NCBI GenBank assembly: GCA_033782935.1
Contig: JAWQEG010000004.1
Location: 1,488,001 to 1,552,000, forward strand
Source: Petrolisthes cinctipes
Lineage: Eukaryota > Arthropoda > Malacostraca > Decapoda > Porcellanidae
Length of the DNA stretch: 64,000 nucleotides
Reading direction: 5' to 3'
The first letter of the stretch is position 1, and the number at the start of each line of letters is the position of its first letter. Under the pieces are notes generated by a model. That model saw nothing but the letters and a program-made list of their open reading frames with translations. It did not search any database and was not told where the DNA came from. Positions 48,710 through 61,173 of the stretch are shown piece after piece. The position numbers were made by a program, and so were the translations under genes.

Positions 48710-51700
48710 GCATGTTTTGGGCCTGAATTTTGAAAATACTCTAACACGGAGTAGGCATGTACAGATCGCTTCTGGGACCCCAAAATATTGAATTTTCGGG
48801 TGTTTTGAGCCTGAATTTGAGATATAAACGGGTACAGAAGATACATGCACATATTGACTTTGGGCACCAAAAATATTGAATTTTCAGCATGTTTTGGGCC
48901 TGAATTTTGAAAATACTCTAACACGGAGTAGGCATGTACAGATCGCTTCTGGGACCCCAAAATATCGAATTTTCGGGTGTTTAAGACCAGAATTTAAGAT
49001 ATAAACCCGTACAGAAGATGCATGCACATATCGACTTTTGGGCACCTAAAAGATCGATTTTCAGTATGCTTTTGGCCTGTATTTTGAAAATACTCTAACA
49101 CGGAGTAGGCATGTACAGATACCTTCTGGGACCTCTAAATATCGAATTTTCGGGTGTTATGTGACTGAATTTGAGATATCGATTTTTTGGCACCTATAAT
49201 ATCGATTTTTAGCATGTTTTTAGCCTATATTTTGAAAATATTCTAGCACTGTGTAGGCATGTACAGATTGCTTCTGGGACCCCAAAATATTGAATTTTCG
49301 GGTGTTTTGAGCCTGAATTTGAGATATAAACGGGTACAGAAGATACATGCACATATTGACTTTGGGCACCAAAAATATCGATTTTCAGCATGTTTTGGGC
49401 CTGAACTTTGAAAATACTCTAACACGGAGTAGGCATGTACAGTTAGCTTCTGGGACCCCAAAATATCGAATTTTCGGGTGTTTAGGGCCAGAATTTGAGA
49501 TATAAACGGGTACAGAAGATGCATGCACATATCGACTTTTGGGCACCTAAAAGATCGATTTTCAGTATGTTTTTGGCCTGTATTTTGAAAATACTCTAAC
49601 ACGGAGTAGGCATGTACAGATTCCTTCTGGGACCTCTAAATATCGAATTTTCGGGTGTTATGGGACTGAATTTGAGATATCGATTTTTTGGCACCTATAA
49701 TATCGATTTTTAGCATGTTTTTAGCCTATATTTTGAAAATATTATAGCACTGTGTAGGCATGTACAGATTGCTTCTGGGAACCCAAAATATTGAATTTTC
49801 GGGTGTTTTGAGCCTGAATTTGAGATATAAACGGGTACAGAAGATACATGCACATATTGACTTTGGGCATCTAAAATATCGATTTTCAGCATGTTTTGGG
49901 CCTGTAGTTTGAAAATACTCTAACACTGAGTAGGCATGTACAGATTGCTTCTGGGACCTCTAAATATCGAATTTTCGGGTGTTTTGAGCCTGAATTTGAG
50001 ATATAAACGGGTACTGAAGATGCATGCACATATCGACTTTTGTGCACCTAAAAGATCGATTTTCAGTATGTTTTGAGCATGTATTTTGAAAATACTCTAA
50101 CACGGAGTAGGCATGTACAGATCGCTTCTAGGACCCCTACATATCGAATTTTCGGGTGTTTTGGGACTGAATTTGAGATATCGACTTTTTGGCACCTAAA
50201 AGATCGATTTTTAGCATGTTTTTAGCCTATATTTTGAAAATATTCTAGCACTGGGTAGGCATGTACAGATTTCTTCTGGGACCCCAAAATATGGAATTTT
50301 CGGGTGTTTTGAGGCTGAATTTGAGATATAAACGGGTACAGAAGATACATGCACATATTGACTTTGGGCACCAAAAATATCGATTTTCAGCATGTTTTGG
50401 GCCTGAATTTTGAAAATACTCTAACACGGAGTAGGCATGTACAGATCGCTTCTGAGACCCCAAAATATCGAATTTTTGGGTGTTTAGGGCCAGAATTTGA
50501 GATATAAACGGGTACAGAAGATACATGCACATATCGACTTTTGGGCACCTAAAAGATCGATTTTCAGTATGTTTTTGGCCTGTATTTTGAAAATACTCTA
50601 ACACGGAGTAGGCATGTACAGATCGCTTCTGGGACCCCTAAATATCGAATTTTCGGGTGTTTTGGGACTGAATTTGAGATATCGACTTTTTGGCACCTAA
50701 AAGATCGATTTTTAGCATGTTTTTAGCCTATATTTTGAAAATATTCTAGCACTGAGTAGGCATGTACAGATTGCTTCTGGGACCCCAAAATATTGAATTT
50801 TCGGGTGTTTTGAGCCTGAATTTGAGATATAAACGGGTACAGAAGATACATGCACATATTGACTTTGGGCATCTAAAATATCGATTTTCAGCATGTTTTG
50901 GGCCTGAATTTTGAAAATACTCTAACACGGAGTAGGCATGTACAGATTGCTTCTGGGACCCCAAAATATCGAATTTTCGGGTGTTTAGGGCCAGAATTTG
51001 AGATATAAACGGGTACAGAAGATGCATGCACATATCGACTTTTGGGCACCTAAAAGATCGATTTTCAGTATGTTTTTGGCCTGTATTTTGAAAATACTCT
51101 AACACGGAGTAAGCATGTACAGATACCTTCTGGGACCTCTAAATATCGAATTTTCGGGTGTTTTGGCACTGAATTTGAGATATCGATTTTTTGGCACCTA
51201 AAATGTCGATTTTTAGCATGTTTTTAGGCTATATTTTGAAAATATTCTAGCACTGTGTAGGCATGTACAGATTGCTTCTGAGACCCCAATATATTGAATT
51301 TTCGGGTGTTTTGAGCCTGAATTTAAGATATAAACGGGTACAGTAGATACATGCACATATTGACTTTGGGCACCAAAAATATCGATTTTCAGCATGTTTT
51401 GGGCCTGAATTTTGAAAATACTCTAACACGTAGTAGGCATGTACAGATCGCTTCTGGGACACCAAAATATCGAATTTTCGGGTGTTTAGGGCCAGAATTT
51501 GAGATATAAACGGGTACAGAAGATGCATGCACATATCGACTTTTGGGCACCTAAAAGATCGATTTTCAGTATGTTTTTAGCCTGTATTTTGAAAATACTC
51601 TAACACGGAGTAAGCATGTACAGATACCTTCTGGGACCTCTAAATATCGAATTTTCGGTTGTTTTGGCACTGAATTTGAGATATCGATTTTTTGGCACCT

Positions 51701-51889
51701 AAAATGTCGATTTTTAGCATGTTTTTAGCCTATATTTTGAAAATATTCTAGCACTGTGTAGGCATGTACAGATTGCTTCTGAGACCCCAATATATTGAAT
51801 TTTCGGGTGTTTTGAGCCTGAATTTAAGATATAAACGGGTACAGTAGATACATGCACATATTGACTTTGGGCACCAAAAATATCGATTT
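48710..51889 (+). repeat. 3183-bp tandem duplication, copy 1
   Basis: Private variants repeated exactly 3183 bp later: AAATATTGAATTTTCAGC, TTTAAGACCAG, ATAAACCCGTACAG, TATGCTTTTGG, GTTATGTGACTG, GCACCTATAATATCG, GTACAGTTAGCTTC, GCCTGTAGTTTG, CAGATTTCTTCTGG, TTTTGAGGCTG, and CTTCTGAGACCCCAATATATTG. Confidence 0.93.
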
Positions 51890-54800
51890 TCAGCATGTTT
51901 TGGGCCTGAATTTTGAAAATACTCTAACACGGAGTAGGCATGTACAGATCGCTTCTGGGACCCCAAAATATTGAATTTTCGGGTGTTTTGAGCCTGAATT
52001 TGAGATATAAACGGGTACAGAAGATACATGCACATATTGACTTTGGGCACCAAAAATATTGAATTTTCAGCATGTTTTGGGCCTGAATTTTGAAAATACT
52101 CTAACACGGAGTAGGCATGTACAGATCGCTTCTGGGACCCCAAAATATCGAATTTTCGGGTGTTTAAGACCAGAATTTAAGATATAAACCCGTACAGAAG
52201 ATGCATGCACATATCGACTTTTGGGCACCTAAAAGATCGATTTTCAGTATGCTTTTGGCCTGTATTTTGAAAATACTCTAACACGGAGTAGGCATGTACA
52301 GATACCTTCTGGGACCTCTAAATATCGAATTTTCGGGTGTTATGTGACTGAATTTGAGATATCGATTTTTTGGCACCTATAATATCGATTTTTAGCATGT
52401 TTTTAGCCTATATTTTGAAAATATTCTAGCACTGTGTAGGCATGTACAGATTGCTTCTGGGACCCCAAAATATTGAATTTTCGGGTGTTTTGAGCCTGAA
52501 TTTGAGATATAAACGGGTACAGAAGATACATGCACATATTGACTTTGGGCACCAAAAATATCGATTTTCAGCATGTTTTGGGCCTGAACTTTGAAAATAC
52601 TCTAACACGGAGTAGGCATGTACAGTTAGCTTCTGGGACCCCAAAATATCGAATTTTCGGGTGTTTAGGGCCAGAATTTGAGATATAAACGGGTACAGAA
52701 GATGCATGCACATATCGACTTTTGGGCACCTAAAAGATCGATTTTCAGTATGTTTTTGGCCTGTATTTTGAAAATACTCTAACACGGAGTAGGCATGTAC
52801 AGATTCCTTCTGGGACCTCTAAATATCGAATTTTCGGGTGTTATGGGACTGAATTTGAGATATCGATTTTTTGGCACCTATAATATCGATTTTTAGCATG
52901 TTTTTAGCCTATATTTTGAAAATATTATAGCACTGTGTAGGCATGTACAGATTGCTTCTGGGAACCCAAAATATTGAATTTTCGGGTGTTTTGAGCCTGA
53001 ATTTGAGATATAAACGGGTACAGAAGATACATGCACATATTGACTTTGGGCATCTAAAATATCGATTTTCAGCATGTTTTGGGCCTGTAGTTTGAAAATA
53101 CTCTAACACTGAGTAGGCATGTACAGATTGCTTCTGGGACCTCTAAATATCGAATTTTCGGGTGTTTTGAGCCTGAATTTGAGATATAAACGGGTACTGA
53201 AGATGCATGCACATATCGACTTTTGTGCACCTAAAAGATCGATTTTCAGTATGTTTTGAGCATGTATTTTGAAAATACTCTAACACGGAGTAGGCATGTA
53301 CAGATCGCTTCTAGGACCCCTACATATCGAATTTTCGGGTGTTTTGGGACTGAATTTGAGATATCGACTTTTTGGCACCTAAAAGATCGATTTTTAGCAT
53401 GTTTTTAGCCTATATTTTGAAAATATTCTAGCACTGGGTAGGCATGTACAGATTTCTTCTGGGACCCCAAAATATGGAATTTTCAGGTGTTTTGAGGCTG
53501 AATTTGAGATATAAACGGGTACAGAAGATACATGCACATATTGACTTTGGGCACCAAAAATATCGATTTTCAGCATGTTTTGGGCCTGAATTTTGAAAAT
53601 ACTCTAACACGGAGTAGGCATGTACAGATCGCTTCTGAGACCCCAAAATATCGAATTTTTGGGTGTTTAGGGCCAGAATTTGAGATATAAACGGGTACAG
53701 AAGATACATGCACATATCGACTTTTGGGCACCTAAAAGATCGATTTTCAGTATGTTTTTGGCCTGTATTTTGAAAATACTCTAACACGGAGTAGGCATGT
53801 ACAGATCGCTTCTGGGACCCCTAAATATCGAATTTTCGGGTGTTTTGGGACTGAATTTGAGATATCGACTTTTTGGCACCTAAAAGATCGATTTTTAGCA
53901 TGTTTTTAGCCTATATTTTGAAAATATTCTAGCACTGAGTAGGCATGTACAGATTGCTTCTGGGACCCCAAAATATTGAATTTTCGGGTGTTTTGAGCCT
54001 GAATTTGAGATATAAACGGGTACAGAAGATACATGCACATATTGACTTTGGGCATCTAAAATATCGATTTTCAGCATGTTTTGGGCCTGAATTTTGAAAA
54101 TACTCTAACACGGAGTAGGCATGTACAGATTGCTTCTGGGACCCCAAAATATCGAATTTTCGGGTGTTTAGGGCCAGAATTTGAGATATAAACGGGTACA
54201 GAAGATGCATGCACATATCGACTTTTGGGCACCTAAAAGATCGATTTTCAGTATGTTTTTGGCCTGTATTTTGAAAATACTCTAACACGGAGTAAGCATG
54301 TACAGATACCTTCTGGGACCTCTAAATATCGAATTTTCGGGTGTTTTGGCACTGAATTTGAGATATCGATTTTTTGGCACCTAAAATGTCGATTTTTAGC
54401 ATGTTTTTAGGCTATATTTTGAAAATATTCTAGCACTGTGTAGGCATGTACAGATTGCTTCTGAGACCCCAATATATTGAATTTTCGGGTGTTTTGAGCC
54501 TGAATTTAAGATATAAACGGGTACAGTAGATACATGCACATATTGACTTTGGGCACCAAAAATATCGATTTTCAGCATGTTTTGGGCCTGAATTTTGAAA
54601 ATACTCTAACACGTAGTAGGCATGTACAGATCGCTTCTGGGACACCAAAATATCGAATTTTCGGGTGTTTAGGTCCAGAATTTGAGATATAAACGGGTAC
54701 AGAAGATGCATGCACATATCGACTTTTGGGCACCTAAAAGATCGATTTTCAGTATGTTTTTGGCCTGTATTTTGAAAATACTCTAACACGGAGTAAGCAT

Positions 54801-55070
54801 GTACAGATACCTTCTGGGACCTCTAAATATCGAATTTTCGGTTGTTTTGGCACTGAATTTGAGATATCGATTTTTTGGCACCTAAAATGTCGATTTTTAG
54901 CATGTTTTTAGCCTATATTTTGAAAATATTCTAGCACTGTGTAGGCATGTACAGATTGCTTCTGGGACCCCAAAATATTGAATTTTCGGGTGTTTTAAGC
55001 GTGAATTTGAGATATAAACGGGTACAGAAGATACATGCACATATTGACTTTGGGCATCTAAAATATCGAT
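51890..55070 (+). repeat. 3183-bp tandem duplication, copy 2
   Basis: Carries all the private variants of copy 1. The differences I noticed are single bases: TTTTCAGGTG against TTTTCGGGTG near 53483, TTTAGGTCCAG against TTTAGGGCCAG near 54671, and TTTTTGGCCTG against TTTTTAGCCTG near 54760. This is the most recent-looking multi-kb event in the window. The right edge is near 54.9-55.07 kb. Confidence 0.93.
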
Positions 55071-57188
55071 TTTCAGCATGTTTTGGGCCTGAATTTTGAA
55101 AATACTCTAACACGGAGTAGGCATGTACAGATCGCTTCTGGGACCCCTAAGTATCGAATTTTCGGGTGTTTTGGGACTGAATTTGAGATATAAACGGGTA
55201 CAGAAGATGCATGCACATATCGACTTTTGGGCACCTAAAAGATCGATTTTCAGTATGTTTTTGGCCTGTATTTTGAAAATACTCTAACACGGAGTAAGCA
55301 TGTACAGATACCTTCTAGGACCTCTAAATATCGAATTTTCGGGTGTTTTGGGACTGAATTTGAGATATCGATTTTTTGGCACCTAAAATGTCGATTTTTA
55401 GCATGTTTTTAGCCTATATTTTGAAAATATTCTAGCACTGAGTAGGCATGTACAGATTGCTTCTGGGACCCCAAAATATTGAATTTTCGGGTGTTTTGAG
55501 CCTGAATTTGAGATATAAACGGGTACAGAAGATACATGCACATATTGACTTTGGGCATAAAAAATATCGATTTTCAGTATGTTTTGAGCATGTATTTTGA
55601 AAATACTCTAACACGGAGTAGGCATGTACAGATCGCTTCTGGGACCCCTAAATATCGAATTTTCGGGTGTTTTGGGACTGAATTTGAGATATCGACTTTT
55701 TGGCACCTAAAAGATCGATTTTTAGAATGTTTTTAGCCTATATTTTGAAAATATTCTTGCACTGTACAGATTGCTTCTGGGACCCCAGAATATTGAATTT
55801 TCGGGTGTTTTGAGCCTGAATTTGAGATATAAACGGGTACAGAAGATACATGCACATATTGACTTTGGGCACCAAAAATATCGATTTTCAGCATGTTTTG
55901 GGCCTGAATTTTGAAAATACTCTAACACGGAGTAGGCATGTACAGATCGCTTCTGGGACCCCAAAATATCGAATTTTCGGGTGTTTAGGGCCAGAATTTG
56001 AGATATAAACGGGTACAGAAGATGCTTGCACATATCGACTTTTGGGCACCTAAAAGATCTATTTTCAGTATGTTTTTGGACTGTATTTTGAAAATACTCT
56101 AACATGGAGTAAGCATGTACAGATACCTTCTGGGACCTCTAAATATCGAATTTTCGGGTGTTTTGGGACTGAATTTGAGATATCGATTTTTTGGCAACTA
56201 AAATGTCGATTTTTAGCATGTTTTTAGCCTATATTTTGAAAATATTCTAGCACTGTACAGATTGCTTCTGGGACCCCAAAATATTGAATTTTCGGGTGTT
56301 TTGAGCCTGAATTTGAGATATAAACGGGTACAGAAGATACATGCACATATTGACTTTGGGCATCTAAAATATCGATTTTCAGCATGTTTTGGGCCTGTAT
56401 TTTGAAAATACTCTAACACTGAGTAGGCATGTACAGATTGCTTCTGGGACCCCAAAATATTGAATTTTCGGGTGTTTTGAGCCTGAATTTGAGATATAAA
56501 CGGGTACTGAAGATGCATGCACATATCGACTTTTGTGCACCTAAAAGATCGATTTTCAGTATGTTTTGAGCATGTATTTTGAAAATACTCTAACACGGAG
56601 TAGGCATGTACAGATCGCTTCTGGGACCCCTAAATATCGAATTTTCGGGTGTTTTGGGACTGAATTTGAGATATCGACTTTTTGGCACCTAAAAGATCGA
56701 TTTTTAGCATGTTTTTAGCCTATATTTTGAAAATATTCTAGCACTGTACAGATTGCTTCTGGGACCCCAAAATATTGAATTTTCGGGTGTTTTGAGCCTG
56801 AATTTGAGATATAAACGGGTACAGAAGATACATGCACATATTGACTTTGGGCACCAAAAATATCGATTTTCAGCATGTTTTGAGCCTGAATTTTGAAAAT
56901 ACTCTTTCACGGAGTAGGAATGTAAAGATCGCTTCTGGGACCCCAAAATATCGAATTTTCGGGTGTTTAGGGTCTGAATTTGAGATATAAACGGGTACAG
57001 AAGATGCATGCACATATTGACTTTTGGGCACCTAAAAGATCGATTTTCAGTATGTTTTTGGCATGTATTTTGAAAATACTCTAACACGGATTAGGCATGT
57101 ACAGATACCTTCTGGGACCTCTAAATATCTAATTTTCGGGTGTGTTGGGACTGAATTTGAGATATCGACTTTTTGGCACCTTAAATGT
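55071..57188 (+). repeat. Array with several 491-bp trimers
   Basis: A chimeric b2/c monomer from 55067, a c2 from 55244, the 324-bp dimer 55392-55715, then three consecutive 491-bp trimers at 55716, 56207 and 56698, each lacking the same 10 bp. Three such units in a row show that the deletion variant itself has been amplified. Private changes near 56905 are CTCTTTCACGG and AGGAATGTAAAG. Confidence 0.82.
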
Positions 57189-58580
57189 CGATTTTTAGCA
57201 TGTTTTTAGCCTATATTTTGAAAATATTCTAGCACTGGGTAGGCATGTACAGATTGCTTCTGGGACCCCAAAATATTGAATTTTCGAGTGTTATGAGCCT
57301 GAATTTGAGATATAAACGGGTACTGAAGATACATGCACATATTGACTTTGGGCACCAAAAATATCGATTTTCAGCATGTTTTGGGCCTGAATTTTGAAAA
57401 TGCCCTAACACGGAGTAGGCATGTACAGATCGCTTCTGGGACCCCAAAATATCGAATTTTCGGGTGTTTATGGACAGAATTTGAGATATAAACGGGTACA
57501 GAAGATGCATGCACATATCGACTTTTGGGCACCTAAAAGATCGATTTTCAGTATGTTTTTGGCCTGTATTTTGAAAATACTCTAACACGGAGTAGGCATG
57601 TACAGATACCTTTTGGGAACTCTAAATATCGAATTTTCGGGTGTTTTGGGACTGAATTTGAGATATCGATTTTTTGACACCTAAAATGTCGATTTTCAGC
57701 ATGTTTTTTGCCTATATTTTGAAAATATTCTAGCACTGTGTAGGCGCCTATCTACAGATTGATTCTGGGACCCCAAAATATTGAATTTTCGGGTGTTTTG
57801 AGCCTGAATTTGAGATATAAACGGGTACAGAAGATACATGCACATATTGACTTTGGGCATCTAAAATATCGATTTTCAGCATGTTTTGGGCCTGTATTTT
57901 GAAAATACTCTAACACTGAGTAGGCATGTACAGATTGCTTCTGGGACCCCAAAATATTGAATTTTCGGGTGTTTTGAGCCTGAATTTGAGATATAAACGG
58001 GTACTGAAGATGCATGCACATATCGACTTTTGTGCACCTAAAAGATCGATTTTCAGTATGTTTTGAGCATGTATTTTGAAAATACTCTAACACGGAGTAG
58101 GCATGTACAGATCGCTTCTGGGACCCCTAAATATCGAATTTTCGGGTGTTTTAGGACTGAATTTGAGATATCGACTTTTTGGAACCTAAAAGATCGATTT
58201 TTAGCATGTTTTTTAGCCTATATTTTGAAAATATTCTAGCACTGAGTAGGCATGTACAGATTGCTTCTGGGACCCCAAAATATTGAATTTTCGGATGTTT
58301 TGAGCCTGAATTTGAGATATAAACGGGTACAGAAGATACATGCACATATTGACTTTGGGCATCTAAAATATCGATTTTCAGCATGTTTTGGGCCTGTATT
58401 TTGAAAATACTCTAACACTGAGTAGGCATGTACAAATCGCGTCTGGGACCCCAAAATATCGAATTTTCGGGTGTTTTGGGACTGAATTTGAGATATCGAC
58501 TTTTTGGCACCTAAAAGATCGATTTTTAGCATGTTTTTAGCCTATATTTTGAAAATATTCTAGCACTGAGTAGGCATGTA
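57189..58580 (+). repeat. Dispersed duplication, copy 1 (partner at 62501-63890)
   Basis: Shares CACTGGGTAGG, AAAATGCCC/TCTAACACGG, GTGTTTATGG, TTTTTTGACACC, TGGAACCTAAAAG, GCATGTTTTTTAGCC, TTTTCGGATGTTTTG and GATCGCGTCTGGG-type variants with the sequence 5308-5312 bp downstream. It contains the odd TAGGCGCCTA palindrome at 57741-57750. Confidence 0.85.
57741..57750. repeat. De novo 10-bp palindrome TAGGCGCCTA
   Basis: The normal GTAGGCATGTACAG is replaced by GTAGGCGCCTATCTACAG, a net gain of 4 bp that creates a perfect palindrome. I found it only here. The partner unit in the 5.3-kb dispersed copy has a different oddity at this site (GTGTATTCATGTACAG near 63050). Confidence 0.85.
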
Positions 58581-58775
58581 CAGATTGCTTCTGGGACCCG
58601 AAAATATTGAATTTTCGGGTGTTTTGAGCCTGAATTTGAGATATAAACGGGTACAGAAGATACATGCACATATTGACTTTGGGCACCAAAAATATCGATT
58701 TTCAGCATGTTTTGGGCCTGAATCTTGAAAATACTCTAACACGGAGTAGGCATGTACAGATCGCTTCTGGGACCC
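57780..58775 (+). repeat. 1002-bp tandem duplication, copy 1
   Basis: Recurs at a 1002-bp offset, with GGAACCTAAAAG, CATGTTTTTTAGCC, TTTTCGGATG, ATCGCGTCTGGG and CTGAATCTTGAAAATAC (58722 and 59724) all shared. Overlaps the dispersed duplication copy 1. Confidence 0.82.
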
Positions 58776-59755
58776 CAAAATATTGAATTTTCGGGTGTTT
58801 TGAGCCTGAATTTGAGATATAAACGGGTACAGAAGATACATGCACATATTGACTTTGGGCATCTAAAATATCGATTTTCAGCATGTTTTGGGCCTGTATT
58901 TTGAAAATACTCTAACACTGAGTAGGCATGTACAGATTGCTTCTGGGACCCCAAAATATTGAATTTTCGGGTGTTTTGAGCCTGAATTTGAGATATAAAC
59001 GGGTACTGAAGATGCATGCACATATCGACTTTTGTGCACCTAAAAGATCGATTTTCAGTATGTTTTGAGCATGTATTTTGAAAATACTCTAACACGGAGT
59101 AGGCATGTACAGATCGCTTCTGGGACCCCTAAATATCGAATTTTCGGGTGTTTTGGGACTGAATTTGAGATATCGACTTTTTGGAACCTAAAAGATCGAT
59201 TTTTAGCATGTTTTTTAGCCTATATTTTGAAAATATTCTAGCACTGAGTAGGCATGTACAGATTGCTTCTGGGACCCCAAAATATTGAATTTTCGGATGT
59301 TTTGAGCCTGAATTTGAGATATAAACGGGTACAGAAGATACATGCACATATTGACTTTGGGCATCTAAAATATCGATTTTCAGCATGTTTTGGGCCTGTA
59401 TTTTGAAAATACTCTAACACTGAGTAGGCATGTACAGATCGCGTCTGGGACCCCAAAATATCGAATTTTCGGGTGTTTTGGGACTGAATTTGAGATATCG
59501 ACTTTTTGGCACCTAAAAGATCGATTTTTAGCATGTTTTTAGCCTATATTTTGAAAATATTCTAGCACTGAGTAGGCATGTACAGATTGCTTCTGGGACC
59601 CCAAAATATTGAATTTTCGGGTGTTTTGAGCCTGAATTTGAGATATAAACGGGTACAGAAGATACATGCACATATTGACTTTGGGCACCAAAAATATCGA
59701 TTTTCAGCATGTTTTGGGCCTGAATCTTGAAAATACTCTAACACGGAGTAGGCAT
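58776..59755 (+). repeat. 1002-bp tandem duplication, copy 2
   Basis: Second copy with the same private variants. The spacing equals one hexamer HOR, but the content is made of b1-c1-(177-bp a)-b1-type units rather than the canonical six. Confidence 0.82.
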
Positions 59756-60022
59756 GTACAGATCGCTTCTGGGACCCCAAAATATCGAATTTTCGGGTGT
59801 TTAGGGCCAGAATTTGAGATATAAACGGGTACAGAAGATACATGCACTTATCGACTTTTGGGCACCTAAAAGATCGATTTTCAGTATGTTTTTGGCCTGT
59901 ATTTTGAAAATACTCTAACACGGAGTAGGCATGTACAGATACCTTCTGGGACCTCTAAATATCGAATTTTCGGGTGTTTTGGGACTGAATTTGAGATATC
60001 GATTTTTTGACACCTAAAATGT

Positions 60023-60672
60023 CGATTTTCAGCATGTTTTTAGCCTATATTTTGAAAATATTCTAGCACTGTGTAGGCATGTACAGATTGCTTCTGGGAC
60101 CCCAAAATATTGAATTTTCGGGTGTTTTGAGCCTGAATTTGAGATATAAACGGGTACTGAAGATGCATGCACATATCGACTTTTGTGCACCTAAAAGATC
60201 GATTTTCAGTATGTTTTGAGCATGTATTTTGAAAATACTCTAACACGCAGTAGGCATGTACAGATCGCTTCTGAGACCCCTAAATATCGAATTTTCGTGT
60301 GTTTTGGGACTGAATTTGAGATATCGACTTTTTGGCACCTAAAAGATCAATTTTTAGCATGTTTTTAGCCTATATTTTGAAAATATTCTAGCACTGAGTA
60401 GGGATGTACAGATTGCTTCTGGGACCCCAAAATATTGAATTTTCGGGTGTTTTGAGCCTGAATTTGAGATATAAACGGGTACTGAGGATGCATGCACATA
60501 TCGACTTTTGTGCACCTAAAAGATCGATTTTCAGTATGTTTTGAGCATGTATTTTGAAAATACTCTAACACGGAGTAGGCATGTACAGATCGCTTCTGGG
60601 ACCCCTAAATATCGAATTTTCGGGTGTTTTGGGACTGAATTTGAGATATCGACTTTTTGGCACCTAAAAGAT
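60023..60672 (+). repeat. Two consecutive 325-bp dimers
   Basis: Units 60023-60347 and 60348-60672, each a chimeric a/b1 monomer of 177 bp followed by a 148-bp c1. Variants include ACGCAGTAGGC, TTTCGTGTGTTTTG, GATCAATTTTTAGC and GAGTAGGGATG. Confidence 0.82.
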
Positions 60673-60848
60673 CGATTTTTAGCATGTTTTTAGCCTATAT
60701 TTTGAAAATATTCTAGCACTGTGTAGGCATGTACAGATTGCTTCTGGGACCCGAAAATATTGAATTTTCGGGTGTTTTGAGCCTGAATTTGAGATATAAA
60801 CGGGTACAGAAGATACATGCACATATTGACTTTGGGCATCTAAAATAT
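60673..60848 (+). repeat. Monomer type a1 (176 bp)
   Basis: Long monomer beginning CGATTTTTAGCATG. It carries TTTTTAGCCTATATTTTG, the dyad ATATTTTGAAAATAT, CTAGCACTGTGTAGG, GATTGCTTCTGGGACC and, near the end, TACAGAAGATACATGC and GGGCATCTAAAATAT. Elsewhere it normally follows a c2 monomer ending CACCTAAAATGT; here it follows a c1-type tail. Confidence 0.9.
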
Positions 60849-61025
60849 CGATTTTCAGCATGTTTTGGGCCTGTATTTTGAAAATACTCTAACACTGAGT
60901 AGGCATGTACAGATTGCTTCTGGGACCCCAAAATATTGAATTTTCGGGTGTTTTGAGCCTGAATTTGAGATATAAACGGGTACTGAAGATGCATGCACAT
61001 ATCGACTTTTGTGCACCTAAAAGAT
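60849..61025 (+). repeat. Monomer type b1 (177 bp)
   Basis: Long monomer beginning CGATTTTCAGCATG with GTTTTGGGCCTGTATTTTG, the dyad GTATTTTGAAAATAC and CTAACACTGAGTAGG. Its second half carries GGGTACTGAAGATGCATGC and ends TTTTGTGCACCTAAAAGAT. It is one base longer than type a. Confidence 0.9.
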
Positions 61026-61173
61026 CGATTTTCAGTATGTTTTGAGCATGTATTTTGAAAATACTCTAACACGGAGTAGGCATGTACAGATCGCTTCTGG
61101 GACCCCTAAATATCGAATTTTCGGGAGTTTTGGGACTGAATTTGAGATATCGACTTTTTGGCACCTAAAAGAT
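61026..61173 (+). repeat. Short monomer type c1 (148 bp)
   Basis: Begins CGATTTTCAGTATG, then TTTTGAGCATGTATTTTG and CTAACACGGAGTAGG, GATCGCTTCTGGGACC, and CCCTAAATATCG. After GAATTTGAGATAT it goes straight to CGACTTTTTGGCACC, so it lacks the 29 bp that long monomers carry there. It ends CCTAAAAGAT. Confidence 0.9.
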
